64,000 nucleotides of DNA from Caulobacteraceae bacterium (GTDB lineage: Bacteria; Pseudomonadota; Alphaproteobacteria; Caulobacterales; Aquidulcibacteraceae): NCBI GenBank assembly GCA_009773335.1, contig WRPF01000005.1:1-64000 (forward strand). Direction: 5' to 3'. Numbering within the stretch: the first letter of the stretch is position 1; each line of letters begins with the position of its first letter. Made by a program: the position numbers and the translations under genes. Positions 40,533 through 49,829 of this stretch are shown here, one piece after another. The notes beneath the pieces are model-generated. The model was not told the origin of the DNA and did not search any database. It saw nothing but the letters and a program-made list of their open reading frames with translations.

Positions 40533-43376
40533 ATGGGCGAATCTCACAAGAGTCGAAGTGCGTCTAAGAACTGGCTGCGTTGGGCGGGGGCCGCCTCGGT
40601 GACTGCCTTGATGGCGTCGTTCCCGGGCATGGCGATGGCGCAGTCCTCGCAGGATGCGCAGAACCAACCGGCGCTGACCGACGAAGTCGTCGTGACCGGC
40701 ATCCGCGCAGGCCTCGCGACCTCGATCGCGGCGAAGCGCGAAGAAACCAGCATCGTCGAAGTGGTGTCGGCCGAAGACATCGGCAAACTGCCCGACGTCT
40801 CCATCGCGGAATCGCTGGCGCGCCTGCCGGGTCTGGCGGGCCAGCGGGTCAACGGCCGCGCGCAGGTGATTTCCATCCGCGGCCTCTCGCCGGACTTCAC
40901 GACCACGCTTCTCAACGGTCGCCAGCAGGCGAGCTCCGGCGACAACCGCGCCGTGGAATTCGACCAATACCCGTCCGAACTCCTCTCCAGCGTCATGGTC
41001 TACAAGACACCGGACGCGTCGATTTCCGGCTTCGGCCTTTCCGGCACGGCGGATCTGCGGACCGTGCGCCCGCTCGAATTCGGCGAGCGCGCGTTTGCCG
41101 TGAACGTCCGCGCAGAGGGCACCGACAGCGACCAGCTGAACGACGATGTGAGCACATTCGGCGGGCGTGTCAGCCTCAGCTACATCGACCAGTTCGCCAA
41201 CGACACGATCGGCGTCGCGATTGGTTACGCGCACCTCGACTCGCCGTCGCAGAACCGGCACTACAAGTCATACAGTTACGAGTCGTTTGGATTCGCGGTG
41301 ACGCCGAACTCGGCGGACCCGGCGCTCCTGGTCAACGGCCAGGAAGCCTTCGCCTATTCGCGTGAGAATGTCCGCGATGCGGTGATCGGCATTGTCGAAT
41401 GGGAGCCGAGCGACAAGCTGCATTCGACGCTCGATCTCTACTATTCGACCTTCAGCCAGCGCGAGACCATGCGCGGCGCACAGTGGTTCTCGAACGGCTG
41501 GGCGGACGGCGCGACCTTCACCAATGTACAGACGACCACGGTAGGCGGCACGCCGTTCGGATACGCGGGCACCCTCAACAGGGGCGTGCCGATCATCCGC
41601 AACGACTACAACAAGCGCGACGACGAACTGATCGCTGCCGGCCTGAACACCGAGTACGATTTCAGCGACAACGTACGGCTCGTCACCGATCTGTCCTATT
41701 CCAAGAACACGCGCGACGAGCAGGTGCTTGAAACCTATGCGGGCTACGGCCTGGGCGTGGGCGGTGTCACCGGCTCCACGCAGAACGTCGGACGAACCTT
41801 CGACACCATCACGTTCAATCATCCGGTGGAAGGATTCCCGACTTACACGACGGGCCTGAACTACGCAGACGCCACACAGGTGTCGCTCGGCGACCGCGCG
41901 CCGTGGGGCGGCTGGGGGCATGACGGCGCAATACGCCTCCCCCACGTCGAGGAAAGCATTGCCGCTGCGGACGTCGCGCTGCAGTTCGACCTCGATGGGA
42001 TTTTCAACCACATCGAGGTCGGTGTGAACTGGACATCCCGCGAAAAGTCGAAAGTCGTCCCTGAGTACGACCTGATGCTCAACGGCGCCAACCGGCAACA
42101 GGTTCTGGTTGATCCCAGGTATCTCGTCGCGCCGACGTCGCTCAGCTTTGCAGGCTTGGGTTCGGTGCTCAGCGTGAACCTGCCGGCCGCCATGGGCGCG
42201 TACTACACCCTGCGCCCCATCCTTGACCGCAGCAACTTCGACAAGGCCTGGGATCTCAGCGAGGATGTCATCACCGGCTACACAAAGTTCTCGTTCCAGG
42301 GCGGTCCCTGGCGCGGCAACGTCGGTTTCCAGCTCGTTCATCAGGATCAGCAATCGACAGGCGTACGCATTCAGCCGGCGTCCGCAGCGCCGGGCGCCCC
42401 GATTGTCGGGACCAAGATCACCGACGGCGCCAGCTACGTCGACATGCTGCCATCCCTGAACCTCATCTACGATATCGGGGGTGGCCACCGGGTCCGCTTC
42501 GCCAGCGCATACACGATGGCCCGTCCACGGATTGACGAATTGCGCGCCAACCTCACGGCGAACTACAGCGTCCCCGGCTCGGGTACGCCGGGCACGACCG
42601 TGCGTCCCTGGAGTGCGTCGGGCGGCAATCCGCAGCTGGAACCCTGGCGGGCGACGGCGTTCGACCTCGCCTATGAATGGTATGCCGACAAGACGAGCTA
42701 TTTCAGCGTTGCGCTGTTCCACAAGGAACTGGACTCGTACATCTATACCCAATCGGTCCTCACCGACTTCAGCAGCATTCCGATCCCCTCGGGTTCGGCC
42801 GCGCTGCCGCCGGGCACGATTTACAGCCCCGTCGGCCCGCTGAGCATGCCAGTCAACGGCAATGGCGGATCCGTCAGCGGCTTCGAAGTGAGCGGCGCCA
42901 TCGACTTCGGCCTGGTCGTTCCCTCGCTTGAAGGTCTCGGCCTCATGGGTAGCTATTCGCAGACGGATTCGGACCTGAACCCGACGTCCGGCACGAATAC
43001 GGTGCGCATCGCCGGCCTGTCGGGCGAAGTGCTCAACCTGACCGGCTATTACGAGCGCGGCGGCTTCCAGGCGCGGGCGAGCTACCGGTGGCGCTCGGCG
43101 TTCAAGGGCGAAGTCGTCCAGTTGTTCGCCAACCGCGGCTTCACTGAAGTTCTCGACGACGAGCAGCTGGATGCGCAGATCGGCTACACGTTCCAGCAAG
43201 GGCCGTTTGAAGGGCTCGGCGTGCTTCTACAGGTCAACAACCTGACGGACTCGCCCTACCGGACGCGTATCGGCCTCGATACCGGCGGCGCGCACACCTT
43301 GGACGGTGGAACACTGCAGGAAGTCTATGAGGAGTACGGTCGGCAGATCATGCTTGGCGTGAACTACCGCTTCTGA
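40533..43376 (+). CDS. TonB-dependent receptor of the carbohydrate locus
   Basis: A 947-residue outer-membrane transporter. The signal peptide reads '...GAASVTALMASFPGMAMAQ'. The TonB-box-like 'DEVVVTGIRA', plug ('SAEDIGKLPDVSIAESLARL', 'ISIRGLSPDFTTTLLNGRQQ') and a barrel ending 'MLGVNYRF' follow. The 'DVSIAESLARLPG' plug belongs to the large receptor subgroup of Caulobacterales and Xanthomonadales linked to plant and algal sugars. ATG 40533 follows GGGGAGG. With LacI upstream and glycosidases downstream, it probably imports an oligosaccharide. Confidence 0.93.
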   Translation: MGESHKSRSASKNWLRWAGAASVTALMASFPGMAMAQSSQDAQNQPALTDEVVVTGIRAGLATSIAAKREETSIVEVVSAEDIGKLPDVSIAESLARLPGLAGQRVNGRAQVISIRGLSPDFTTTLLNGRQQASSGDNRAVEFDQYPSELLSSVMVYKTPDASISGFGLSGTADLRTVRPLEFGERAFAVNVRAEGTDSDQLNDDVSTFGGRVSLSYIDQFANDTIGVAIGYAHLDSPSQNRHYKSYSYESFGFAVTPNSADPALLVNGQEAFAYSRENVRDAVIGIVEWEPSDKLHSTLDLYYSTFSQRETMRGAQWFSNGWADGATFTNVQTTTVGGTPFGYAGTLNRGVPIIRNDYNKRDDELIAAGLNTEYDFSDNVRLVTDLSYSKNTRDEQVLETYAGYGLGVGGVTGSTQNVGRTFDTITFNHPVEGFPTYTTGLNYADATQVSLGDRAPWGGWGHDGAIRLPHVEESIAAADVALQFDLDGIFNHIEVGVNWTSREKSKVVPEYDLMLNGANRQQVLVDPRYLVAPTSLSFAGLGSVLSVNLPAAMGAYYTLRPILDRSNFDKAWDLSEDVITGYTKFSFQGGPWRGNVGFQLVHQDQQSTGVRIQPASAAPGAPIVGTKITDGASYVDMLPSLNLIYDIGGGHRVRFASAYTMARPRIDELRANLTANYSVPGSGTPGTTVRPWSASGGNPQLEPWRATAFDLAYEWYADKTSYFSVALFHKELDSYIYTQSVLTDFSSIPIPSGSAALPPGTIYSPVGPLSMPVNGNGGSVSGFEVSGAIDFGLVVPSLEGLGLMGSYSQTDSDLNPTSGTNTVRIAGLSGEVLNLTGYYERGGFQARASYRWRSAFKGEVVQLFANRGFTEVLDDEQLDAQIGYTFQQGPFEGLGVLLQVNNLTDSPYRTRIGLDTGGAHTLDGGTLQEVYEEYGRQIMLGVNYRF

Positions 43377-43392
43377 CGCACGCAACGTACCC

Positions 43393-43420
43393 GGGGTGGC
43401 GCGGATCGCTTCGCCACCCC
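43393..43420 (+). terminator. Hairpin after the TonB receptor
   Basis: GGGGTGGCG (43393-43401) pairs perfectly with CGCCACCCC (43412-43420) around a 10-base loop. No T-run follows, so it may be an mRNA-stabilising or attenuating hairpin rather than a full terminator before the GH3 gene. Confidence 0.45.
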
Positions 43421-43499
43421 GCAACTTAGGGCTCCCCTGCTCCGTCAGTTCTTGCCACGAGATGGCAGGGCTGGCGGAGCGTCTTTCGCGCGGACGACA

Positions 43500-45536
43500 A
43501 TGACAACGAACTCCCCCGGGGCGATCCCGGCGACGACGTTCAACTGGAAGCAAGCGCGACGCGCTGCGCTGGCCGCATGCGCCGCCCTCGCCCTCGCGAC
43601 AGCGCCCGCCGTCGCGCCACCCACCGCCGAAGCCCAGAATGCGACATCGGGCGTGACGTCCCGCACGGTCGACATGTGGCCCGCCGCCCCGCACAGGCGT
43701 CCCGCCGACCCCTACATCGAGGCGCGGATCGCCACGATCGTCTCGCGCATGACGCTTGAACAGAAAATCGGCCAGATGACCCAGGCCGAGATCCGGTCGA
43801 TCACGCCCGAGCAGGCCCGCGAATTCCATATCGGCTCCATTCTCAATGGCGGCGGCGCCTGGCCCGCCATGCACAAGCACGCCGCGCCCGCGGAATGGGC
43901 GGCTTTGAGCGGCGCCTTCTACGCGGCCTCCATGTCGACCGACATGGCGACGCCCGTGCCGATCATCTGGGGAACAGACGCCGTCCACGGGCACAACAAT
44001 GTTTTCGGAGCGACGCTCTTCCCGCACAATATCGGGCTCGGCGCCGCGCGCGACCCCGACCTGATCTACCGCATCGGGCGGGCCACGGCCCGGGCGGTAC
44101 GCGCCACAGGCATCACCTGGGCGTTCGCGCCGACACTCGCCGTTGTCCAGGACCAGCGCTGGGGCCGGACCTACGAGAGCTTTTCATCCGACCCGGCGCT
44201 CGTGCGTGCATACGCCGGAAGCTATGTGCGAGGCCTGCAGGGCGCCCTGAACGGCGACACGGACGTAATCGCCACCGCCAAACATTTTCTCGGCGACGGG
44301 GGCACCTGGCGCGGCGTCGACCAGGGCGACACGCGGACCGGACTGGCCGACCTCATTCGCACCCATGCGCAAGGGTACTACGGTGCGCTCGACGCCAACG
44401 TGCAGACGGTCATGATCTCCTACTCCAGCTGGAATGAGAGCGGCGTCGGCGAACGTGGCGCGCGGATGCACGCAAACCGTTACCTGATCACCGACGTGCT
44501 CAAGGGACGTCTCGGATTTGACGGGCTTGTCGTGTCCGACTGGAACGCCATCGAACAGGTTCCGGGGTGCACGCGGACACATTGTCCGGAAGTGATCAAC
44601 GCTGGCGTCGACATGGTGATGGTTCCCGACGACTGGCGCGCCTTCATCGACGAAACCGTCGCGGATGTGCGCCGGGGGGACATCGCCGTGAGCCGCATCG
44701 ACGACGCCGTATCGCGCATCCTGCGCGTGAAACTGCGCTCGGGGCTCTTTGACTCCAGTCCCGCTGCGTCCGCCGCCGCCATGGAGGCCGCCTCCATCAC
44801 CGATGCGCCGCTGGCGCGTGAAGCCGTCCGGAAATCGCTGGTGCTCCTCAAGAACGCCAATCGCGCTCTTCCGCTGGCGCGCGAGAGTCGCGTGCTTGTC
44901 ATCGGCAAGGGGGCGGACAGTTTCCCCCTGCAGTCGGGCGGATGGTCGCGAACCTGGCAAGGCACGGAGAACGTGAACGAGGACTACGCGACCGGCGAAA
45001 CCCTTCTTGCAGGCATCCGGCGCGTCGTGGGCGCCGACCATGTGCGCTACAGCGAAACCGGCGCCGGCGTCGACCCGCGTCAGTTCGACGTCGTCATCGC
45101 CGCGCTGGCCGAGCAGCCTTACGCTGAAATGAAGGGAGACGTGACGTTTCCCGCGACCATGTCGCACAGCGCGCGCTATCCTGAGGATCTCGCCGCACTG
45201 GACGCGGTGTCGGGCCAGGGCGTTCCGGTCGTGACGGTGCTCTATTCCGGGCGGACGGTGTACGCCAATGACCTGATCAACCGTTCCGGCGCGTTCGTCG
45301 CAGCGTGGCTTCCGGGAACCGAGGCCGGCGCGATCGCCGATGTCCTGTTTCGCGGGCCCGACGGGCGCGTCCAGCACGACTTTTCCGGACGCCTGCCATT
45401 TGCATGGCCGCGCACGGCGTGCGATTCAACCGGTCGCGCTGCGCGGTTTCCGGCAGGTTTCGGGCTGAGGTATTCGCGTCCGCAACGTCTTGGGGCGCTG
45501 CCTGAAGGCTCCGCAGCCGCGCCCTGTTCGCAGTAG
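43500..45536 (+). CDS. Glycoside hydrolase family 3, secreted beta-glucosidase type
   Basis: A 678-residue exported enzyme. The N-terminal signal (residues about 18-46, 'AAEAQN'-like cleavage) is followed by the GH3 TIM barrel: 'MTLEQKIGQMTQ', 'WGTDAVHGHNN', 'TLFPHNIGLGAARD', 'AKHFLGDGGTWRGVDQG' and the nucleophile in 'GLVVSDWNA' (D347). The second domain has 'LLKNANRALPL' and ends 'GRLPFAWPRTA...GFGLRY'. GH3 exo-enzymes release glucose or xylose from beta-linked oligosaccharides. It is shorter than ExoP-type homologues (about 800+ residues), lacking the extra C-terminal domain. The start ATG 43500 has a weak ribosome site. Confidence 0.9.
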   Translation: MTTNSPGAIPATTFNWKQARRAALAACAALALATAPAVAPPTAEAQNATSGVTSRTVDMWPAAPHRRPADPYIEARIATIVSRMTLEQKIGQMTQAEIRSITPEQAREFHIGSILNGGGAWPAMHKHAAPAEWAALSGAFYAASMSTDMATPVPIIWGTDAVHGHNNVFGATLFPHNIGLGAARDPDLIYRIGRATARAVRATGITWAFAPTLAVVQDQRWGRTYESFSSDPALVRAYAGSYVRGLQGALNGDTDVIATAKHFLGDGGTWRGVDQGDTRTGLADLIRTHAQGYYGALDANVQTVMISYSSWNESGVGERGARMHANRYLITDVLKGRLGFDGLVVSDWNAIEQVPGCTRTHCPEVINAGVDMVMVPDDWRAFIDETVADVRRGDIAVSRIDDAVSRILRVKLRSGLFDSSPAASAAAMEAASITDAPLAREAVRKSLVLLKNANRALPLARESRVLVIGKGADSFPLQSGGWSRTWQGTENVNEDYATGETLLAGIRRVVGADHVRYSETGAGVDPRQFDVVIAALAEQPYAEMKGDVTFPATMSHSARYPEDLAALDAVSGQGVPVVTVLYSGRTVYANDLINRSGAFVAAWLPGTEAGAIADVLFRGPDGRVQHDFSGRLPFAWPRTACDSTGRAARFPAGFGLRYSRPQRLGALPEGSAAAPCSQ

Positions 45537-45580
45537 CAACCGGCGCACACATTGAGCGCCATCCAACGAGGCGGTGACTG

Positions 45581-47092
45581 GTGCAAAAGCAACTCAAGAC
45601 CATTCTCATCGTTGGCGGAGGCTCCGCCGGCTGGATGACCGCGGCGCTGTTCGCACACCTGTTTCAGGGGCTGTACCAGATCCAGCTCATCGAATCCGAG
45701 GAGATCGGCGCCATCGGGGTCGGCGAAGCGACGATTCCTGCGATCAAGAAGTACAATGAACTGCTGAAGCTCGACGAAGCGGAGTTCATGCGCACGACGC
45801 AGGGCACGTTCAAGCTGGGCATCCAGTTCAACGACTGGCTCCGCCAGGGATCGGGCTACATCCACGGCTTCGGCGTCATCGGGCAGGACTGGGAGTGGCT
45901 GCGCTGCCACCACTACTGGCTGAAGCTGCGCCAGCTCGGCGAGGCATCCGATTTCGCCAACTACTCGATCAACACGGCGGCGGCGCTGAAAAACAGGTTC
46001 CTCCCCAGCCAGCCGAACATGCCGGACTCGCCCCTCTCGCATATCGCGCACGCCTTCCATTTCGACGCCGGCCTCTACGCCAAGTACTTGCGCCGCTACA
46101 GCGAGAGCCGCGGCGTAACGCGGATCGAAGGCAAGATCGTCGACGTGACGCTGCGCTCCGGGGACGGGTTCATCGAGTCCGTCACCATGGAGAACGGGAA
46201 CGTCGTTGCAGCGGATTTCTTCATCGATTGCTCCGGCTTCCGGGGCCTGCTCATCGAACAGGCGCTGAAAACGGGATACGAAGACTGGTCGCACTGGCTT
46301 CCGTGCGACCGCGCTCTCGCGGTCCCCTGCGTGCGCTCGCAGGATTTTACGCCCTACACACGGTCGACCGCGCGCTCAGCCGGCTGGCAGTGGCGTATTC
46401 CCCTGCAGCACCGCACCGGCAACGGCCACGTCTACTCCAGCGCTTTCATGGAAGAGGCGGAAGCCGAAAAAATCCTGCTCGCCAATCTTGACGGCGCCCA
46501 GATGGCGGAACCGAACCGGATCCGGTTCACAGCCGGCAAGCGCAAGAAGCTCTGGAACAAGAACTGCGTCGCGATTGGTCTGTCGAGCGGTTTCCTGGAG
46601 CCGCTGGAATCCACCAGCCTGCACCTGATCCAGTCGACTGCAATACGCCTTGTGAGGCTGTTTCCGGACGGCGACATCGATCCGGCCAACGTGGCCGAAT
46701 TCAACCGCCAGTCGGACTTCGAATACGAGCGGATCCGCGATTTCATCATCCTCCACTACAAGGCGACGGAACGCGATGACTCGCCCTTCTGGCGCTATTG
46801 CCGCACGATGGATATCCCCGACACCCTGCAGCGGAAAATGGACCTGTTCCGGGCCAATGGCCGCATTTTCCGCGAGGATGACGAACTGTTCAGCGAGGAG
46901 AGCTGGATACAGGTCATGCTGGGACAGGGCGTGATCCCGCGCAGCTTCGATCCGCTTGTCGAGCTGAAGAGCGGCCCGCAGATCGTGCAGTTCATGGGCA
47001 ACATCGAGAATGTCATCGAAAAGTGCGTCGAGCGCATGCCTACGCATGAAGCTTACGTCGAGAAGTTCTGCGACGCCAAGGCGCCCTCGTGA
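45581..47092 (+). CDS. Tryptophan-7-halogenase-like flavoprotein of a TonB locus
   Basis: A 503-residue FAD-dependent halogenase family protein. It has the FAD motif 'VGGGSAGW' (11-18), 'GVGEATIP', a Lys in 'TFKLGIQF' (K78) at the position of the catalytic lysine, 'GWQWRIP' (268-274, the W-x-W-x-I-P motif) and 'FLEPLEST' (E340, E343). Homologues recur beside TonB receptors and glycosidases in Caulobacterales and Xanthomonadales, where their substrate is unknown. Actual tryptophan halogenation is doubtful in this context. The GTG start at 45581 follows GAGG; the stop overlaps GH30 (GTGA). Confidence 0.88.
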   Translation: MQKQLKTILIVGGGSAGWMTAALFAHLFQGLYQIQLIESEEIGAIGVGEATIPAIKKYNELLKLDEAEFMRTTQGTFKLGIQFNDWLRQGSGYIHGFGVIGQDWEWLRCHHYWLKLRQLGEASDFANYSINTAAALKNRFLPSQPNMPDSPLSHIAHAFHFDAGLYAKYLRRYSESRGVTRIEGKIVDVTLRSGDGFIESVTMENGNVVAADFFIDCSGFRGLLIEQALKTGYEDWSHWLPCDRALAVPCVRSQDFTPYTRSTARSAGWQWRIPLQHRTGNGHVYSSAFMEEAEAEKILLANLDGAQMAEPNRIRFTAGKRKKLWNKNCVAIGLSSGFLEPLESTSLHLIQSTAIRLVRLFPDGDIDPANVAEFNRQSDFEYERIRDFIILHYKATERDDSPFWRYCRTMDIPDTLQRKMDLFRANGRIFREDDELFSEESWIQVMLGQGVIPRSFDPLVELKSGPQIVQFMGNIENVIEKCVERMPTHEAYVEKFCDAKAPS

Positions 47093-48525
47093 ACACAGTG
47101 AGGCTGCTTGGGGCCCTGGTCGCCTTCTGTTGTGCAACGTCTGGCGCCGCCGCATGCGCCGAAGGGAGCGCACAATCGGGGGGCGAACCTGCCGCATGGA
47201 TCACAACGGCTGACGGCGCACAAAGACTGGCGCCACTGACGGTCGGACATTGGCGCCCGCCCGGGGGCGAATCCGCGCCGACGCTGCGCGTCGATCCGCA
47301 GACGACCTATCAGTCCATGGCTGGATTTGGCGCCTCGATCACAGACAGCACCGCCTGGCTCATCCAGCGGCGCATGACCGCCCGGCAACGCGCAACGCTG
47401 CTGCGCGACCTCTTCAGCCGCACGGACGGCATCGGTCTGAGCGTCACGCGGCTGACCATCGGCGCCTCCGATTTCTCACGCGCGCACTACAGCTACAGCG
47501 CGCCGGACGACGCGACGCGATTTGACCTCAGGGCGGTGCGCCGCGACGTCCTCCCGACGGTTCTCGCCGCGCGTCGTCTCAACCCCGGACTGACGGTCAT
47601 CGCCTCGCCCTGGAGCGCGCCTGCGTGGATGAAGAACAGCCAGAGCCTTGTCACCGGATCGCTTCTGCCGGCGCACTATGAGGCCTTCGCGCAGTACCTG
47701 CGCGACTACGTCGTCGGCATGGGCTCGAAGGGCGTGCCCATCGATGCGCTTACGATACAGAACGAGCCGCATTTCGAACCGGCCAACTATCCGGGCATGC
47801 GCATGACGCCCCGAGAGCGGGCCGCCTTCGTGGGACGCCACCTCGGCCCTCTTCTCGAGCATGACAAACTGGACGTTGAAATCCTGGAGTGGGATCACAA
47901 CTGGAACGAACCGGACTCGCCTCTGGCCATGCTCGCAGACCCGGTCGCTGCACGCTATGTCGACGGCATTGCCTGGCACTGCTATGGCGGCGACGTTTCC
48001 GTCCAGTCGCAGGTGCACGCGGCCTTTCCCGAAAAATCGACATGGATGACCGAATGCTCGGGTGGCGAATGGGATGCGCAATGGGGCAGTTCCCTTGCCT
48101 GGATGACGCGAACCCTGATCATCGGCGCGACGCGCAACTGGGCGCGCGGCGTCGTGCTCTGGAACCTCGCGCTCGATGAAAAGAGCGGCCCGCATCTCGG
48201 CGGTTGCGGCGACTGCCGCGGGGTCGTCACCATCAACCAGCGCACTGGTCAGGTGACCCGCAACGTCGAATACTATGTTCTCGCTCACGCCAGCCGCTTC
48301 GTGCACGTCGACGCCCGCAGGATAGGATCGGACAGCAGCCCCGGCGGGCTTGAAAGCGTCGCCTTCCGCAATGAAGACGACGGCTCGATCGCCTTGATCG
48401 TTCTCAATGGACGCGACACGCCGCAGGATTTCGCGGTACAGGCAGGCGCCCGGGTGTTCGACATGCGTCTTTCCGCGGGCGCGGTGGCGACCGTCACATG
48501 GCGAGATGACACCTCCGTCGAATAG
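47089..48525 (+). CDS. Glycoside hydrolase family 30 (glucosylceramidase / beta-1,6-glucanase type)
   Basis: A 478-residue secreted glycosidase. A signal peptide (to about 24) precedes the barrel: 'YQSMAGFGASITDSTAWLI', 'SWSAPAW'-like 'SPWSAPAWMKN', the acid/base in 'TIQNEP' (E226) and the nucleophile in 'WMTECSGGEW' (E322), followed by a beta-sandwich containing 'NVEYYVLAHASRFV'. Subfamily 1-type features suggest beta-1,6- or beta-1,3-glucosyl or glucosylceramide substrates. The GTG start overlaps the halogenase-like stop, so the two are translationally coupled and an MFS transporter follows 10 bases later. Confidence 0.92.
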   Translation: MNTVRLLGALVAFCCATSGAAACAEGSAQSGGEPAAWITTADGAQRLAPLTVGHWRPPGGESAPTLRVDPQTTYQSMAGFGASITDSTAWLIQRRMTARQRATLLRDLFSRTDGIGLSVTRLTIGASDFSRAHYSYSAPDDATRFDLRAVRRDVLPTVLAARRLNPGLTVIASPWSAPAWMKNSQSLVTGSLLPAHYEAFAQYLRDYVVGMGSKGVPIDALTIQNEPHFEPANYPGMRMTPRERAAFVGRHLGPLLEHDKLDVEILEWDHNWNEPDSPLAMLADPVAARYVDGIAWHCYGGDVSVQSQVHAAFPEKSTWMTECSGGEWDAQWGSSLAWMTRTLIIGATRNWARGVVLWNLALDEKSGPHLGGCGDCRGVVTINQRTGQVTRNVEYYVLAHASRFVHVDARRIGSDSSPGGLESVAFRNEDDGSIALIVLNGRDTPQDFAVQAGARVFDMRLSAGAVATVTWRDDTSVE

Positions 48526-48535
48526 GCGAGCACAG

Positions 48536-49801
48536 ATGAAGCCAACCAGCGCATCCACTGCGTTCGTTTCGGTGACGACGCTGTTCTTCGCGTGGGGCTT
48601 CATCACATCCAACAACGACCCGTTGATCGCGGCATTGAAGGCGAGCTTCAACCTCACCTACACCGAAGCGCTCATGACCCAGCTGATATCGTTTGCAGCA
48701 TACGGTTTCATGTCCCTGCCTTCGGCGGCGCTCCTCAATCGGGTGGGTGCGCTGCGCTCGATCCTCATCGCACTTGCAACCATGGTCTGCGGCTGTGTGC
48801 TTGTGCAGGTATTGACCCGCTACCAGGACTACGGGCTCATTCTGTTTGCGCTCTTCGTGCTTGGCATTGGAGTGACAATGCTCCAGGTCGCTGCAAATCC
48901 GCTTGCGGCCGCGCTCGGTCCGCCCGAAAGCAGTCACACCCGCCTCACCTTCGCCCAGGGATTCAACTCCCTTGGCGTCGTGCTCGGCGTGAACTTTGGC
49001 TCCGCCTTGATGCTGGGCGAAAACGTTCTCAAGGCGGGACAGCGACCAATTTCGGACATGGCGCAGCGCGAACTTGCTCTCGTCGGCGTTTCAAAGGCCT
49101 TCGCTCTGATTGCGCTGTTCCTGGTCGCCATGATGGTGTTCATATGGACCTTCAGGAAGTACATCGAAAGCAGCGACGCGCCGCGCGAGGTCGTGAGTTC
49201 GCCGTTCGTAGCCCTGAGATCTCGGTGGGCCGTCTTCGGAGCGGTCGCAATCGGGCTCTACGTGGGCGCCGAGGTTTCCATCGGCTCGATCATGATCAAC
49301 TTTCTCAACCAGAGCGAAGTTCTGGACATATCGCTTGAAAAGGCCGGCTTCTACCTCGCAAACGTCTACTGGATGGGCGCCCTCGCAGGGCGTTTCATCG
49401 GCAGCGGTCTATTGACACGGATTGCTGCGCCGAGGCTGCTCGGCCTCGCTGCGGTCATCGCAGCACTCCTTTGTGCAACCGTCATGCTCACAAACGGACC
49501 TGTCGCCGCCTGCGCCGCACTCGCCGTAGGTTTTTTCAACTCGATCATGTTCCCGACGATATTTACAATCACCCTTGATCGCGCCGGCATTGCACGCTCG
49601 GCCACATCCGGACTCCTCTGTGTTGCAATCGCGGGGGGAGCAATCCTGCCCTTCGCCGTCGGGCTCATCGCCGACCGGATGACCCTGTCGGTCTCGTTCA
49701 TCGCGCCCATGATCGCATATGCCGCAATCGCGATGTTCGCCAGGTTTGCGTCGAACGCCCACCTCCACGCGTCTGGCGCAACGCCTCCCAGGTCATTTTG
49801 A
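48536..49801 (+). CDS. FHS-family sugar MFS transporter (2)
   Basis: A 421-residue, 12-span MFS protein, paralogous to the one at 35772. 'LFFAWGFITSNNDPLIAALK' replaces the 'LIDILVPKLK' of the first copy, and 'YTEALMTQLISFAAYGFMSL', 'LQVAANPLAAALG', 'LTFAQGFNSLGVVLGVNFGS', 'YVGAEVSIGSIMINFLNQ' and 'FFNSIMFPTIFTITL' are conserved. It resembles the fucose/glucose permease group. Placed last in the GH3-halogenase-GH30-MFS run, it probably takes up the monosaccharide released by those enzymes. Confidence 0.9.
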   Translation: MKPTSASTAFVSVTTLFFAWGFITSNNDPLIAALKASFNLTYTEALMTQLISFAAYGFMSLPSAALLNRVGALRSILIALATMVCGCVLVQVLTRYQDYGLILFALFVLGIGVTMLQVAANPLAAALGPPESSHTRLTFAQGFNSLGVVLGVNFGSALMLGENVLKAGQRPISDMAQRELALVGVSKAFALIALFLVAMMVFIWTFRKYIESSDAPREVVSSPFVALRSRWAVFGAVAIGLYVGAEVSIGSIMINFLNQSEVLDISLEKAGFYLANVYWMGALAGRFIGSGLLTRIAAPRLLGLAAVIAALLCATVMLTNGPVAACAALAVGFFNSIMFPTIFTITLDRAGIARSATSGLLCVAIAGGAILPFAVGLIADRMTLSVSFIAPMIAYAAIAMFARFASNAHLHASGATPPRSF

Positions 49802-49829
49802 TCGACCGTTGTAAATCCCGCATCATCCT

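Noticed and set aside
41268-43199. 643-codon minus-strand frame inside the second TonB receptor
   Set aside because: Antisense shadow of a receptor with signal peptide, plug and barrel.
45581-47092. Halogenated secondary-metabolite gene cluster
   Set aside because: The halogenase-like gene is surrounded by glycosidases and transporters, with no NRPS, PKS or tailoring genes.
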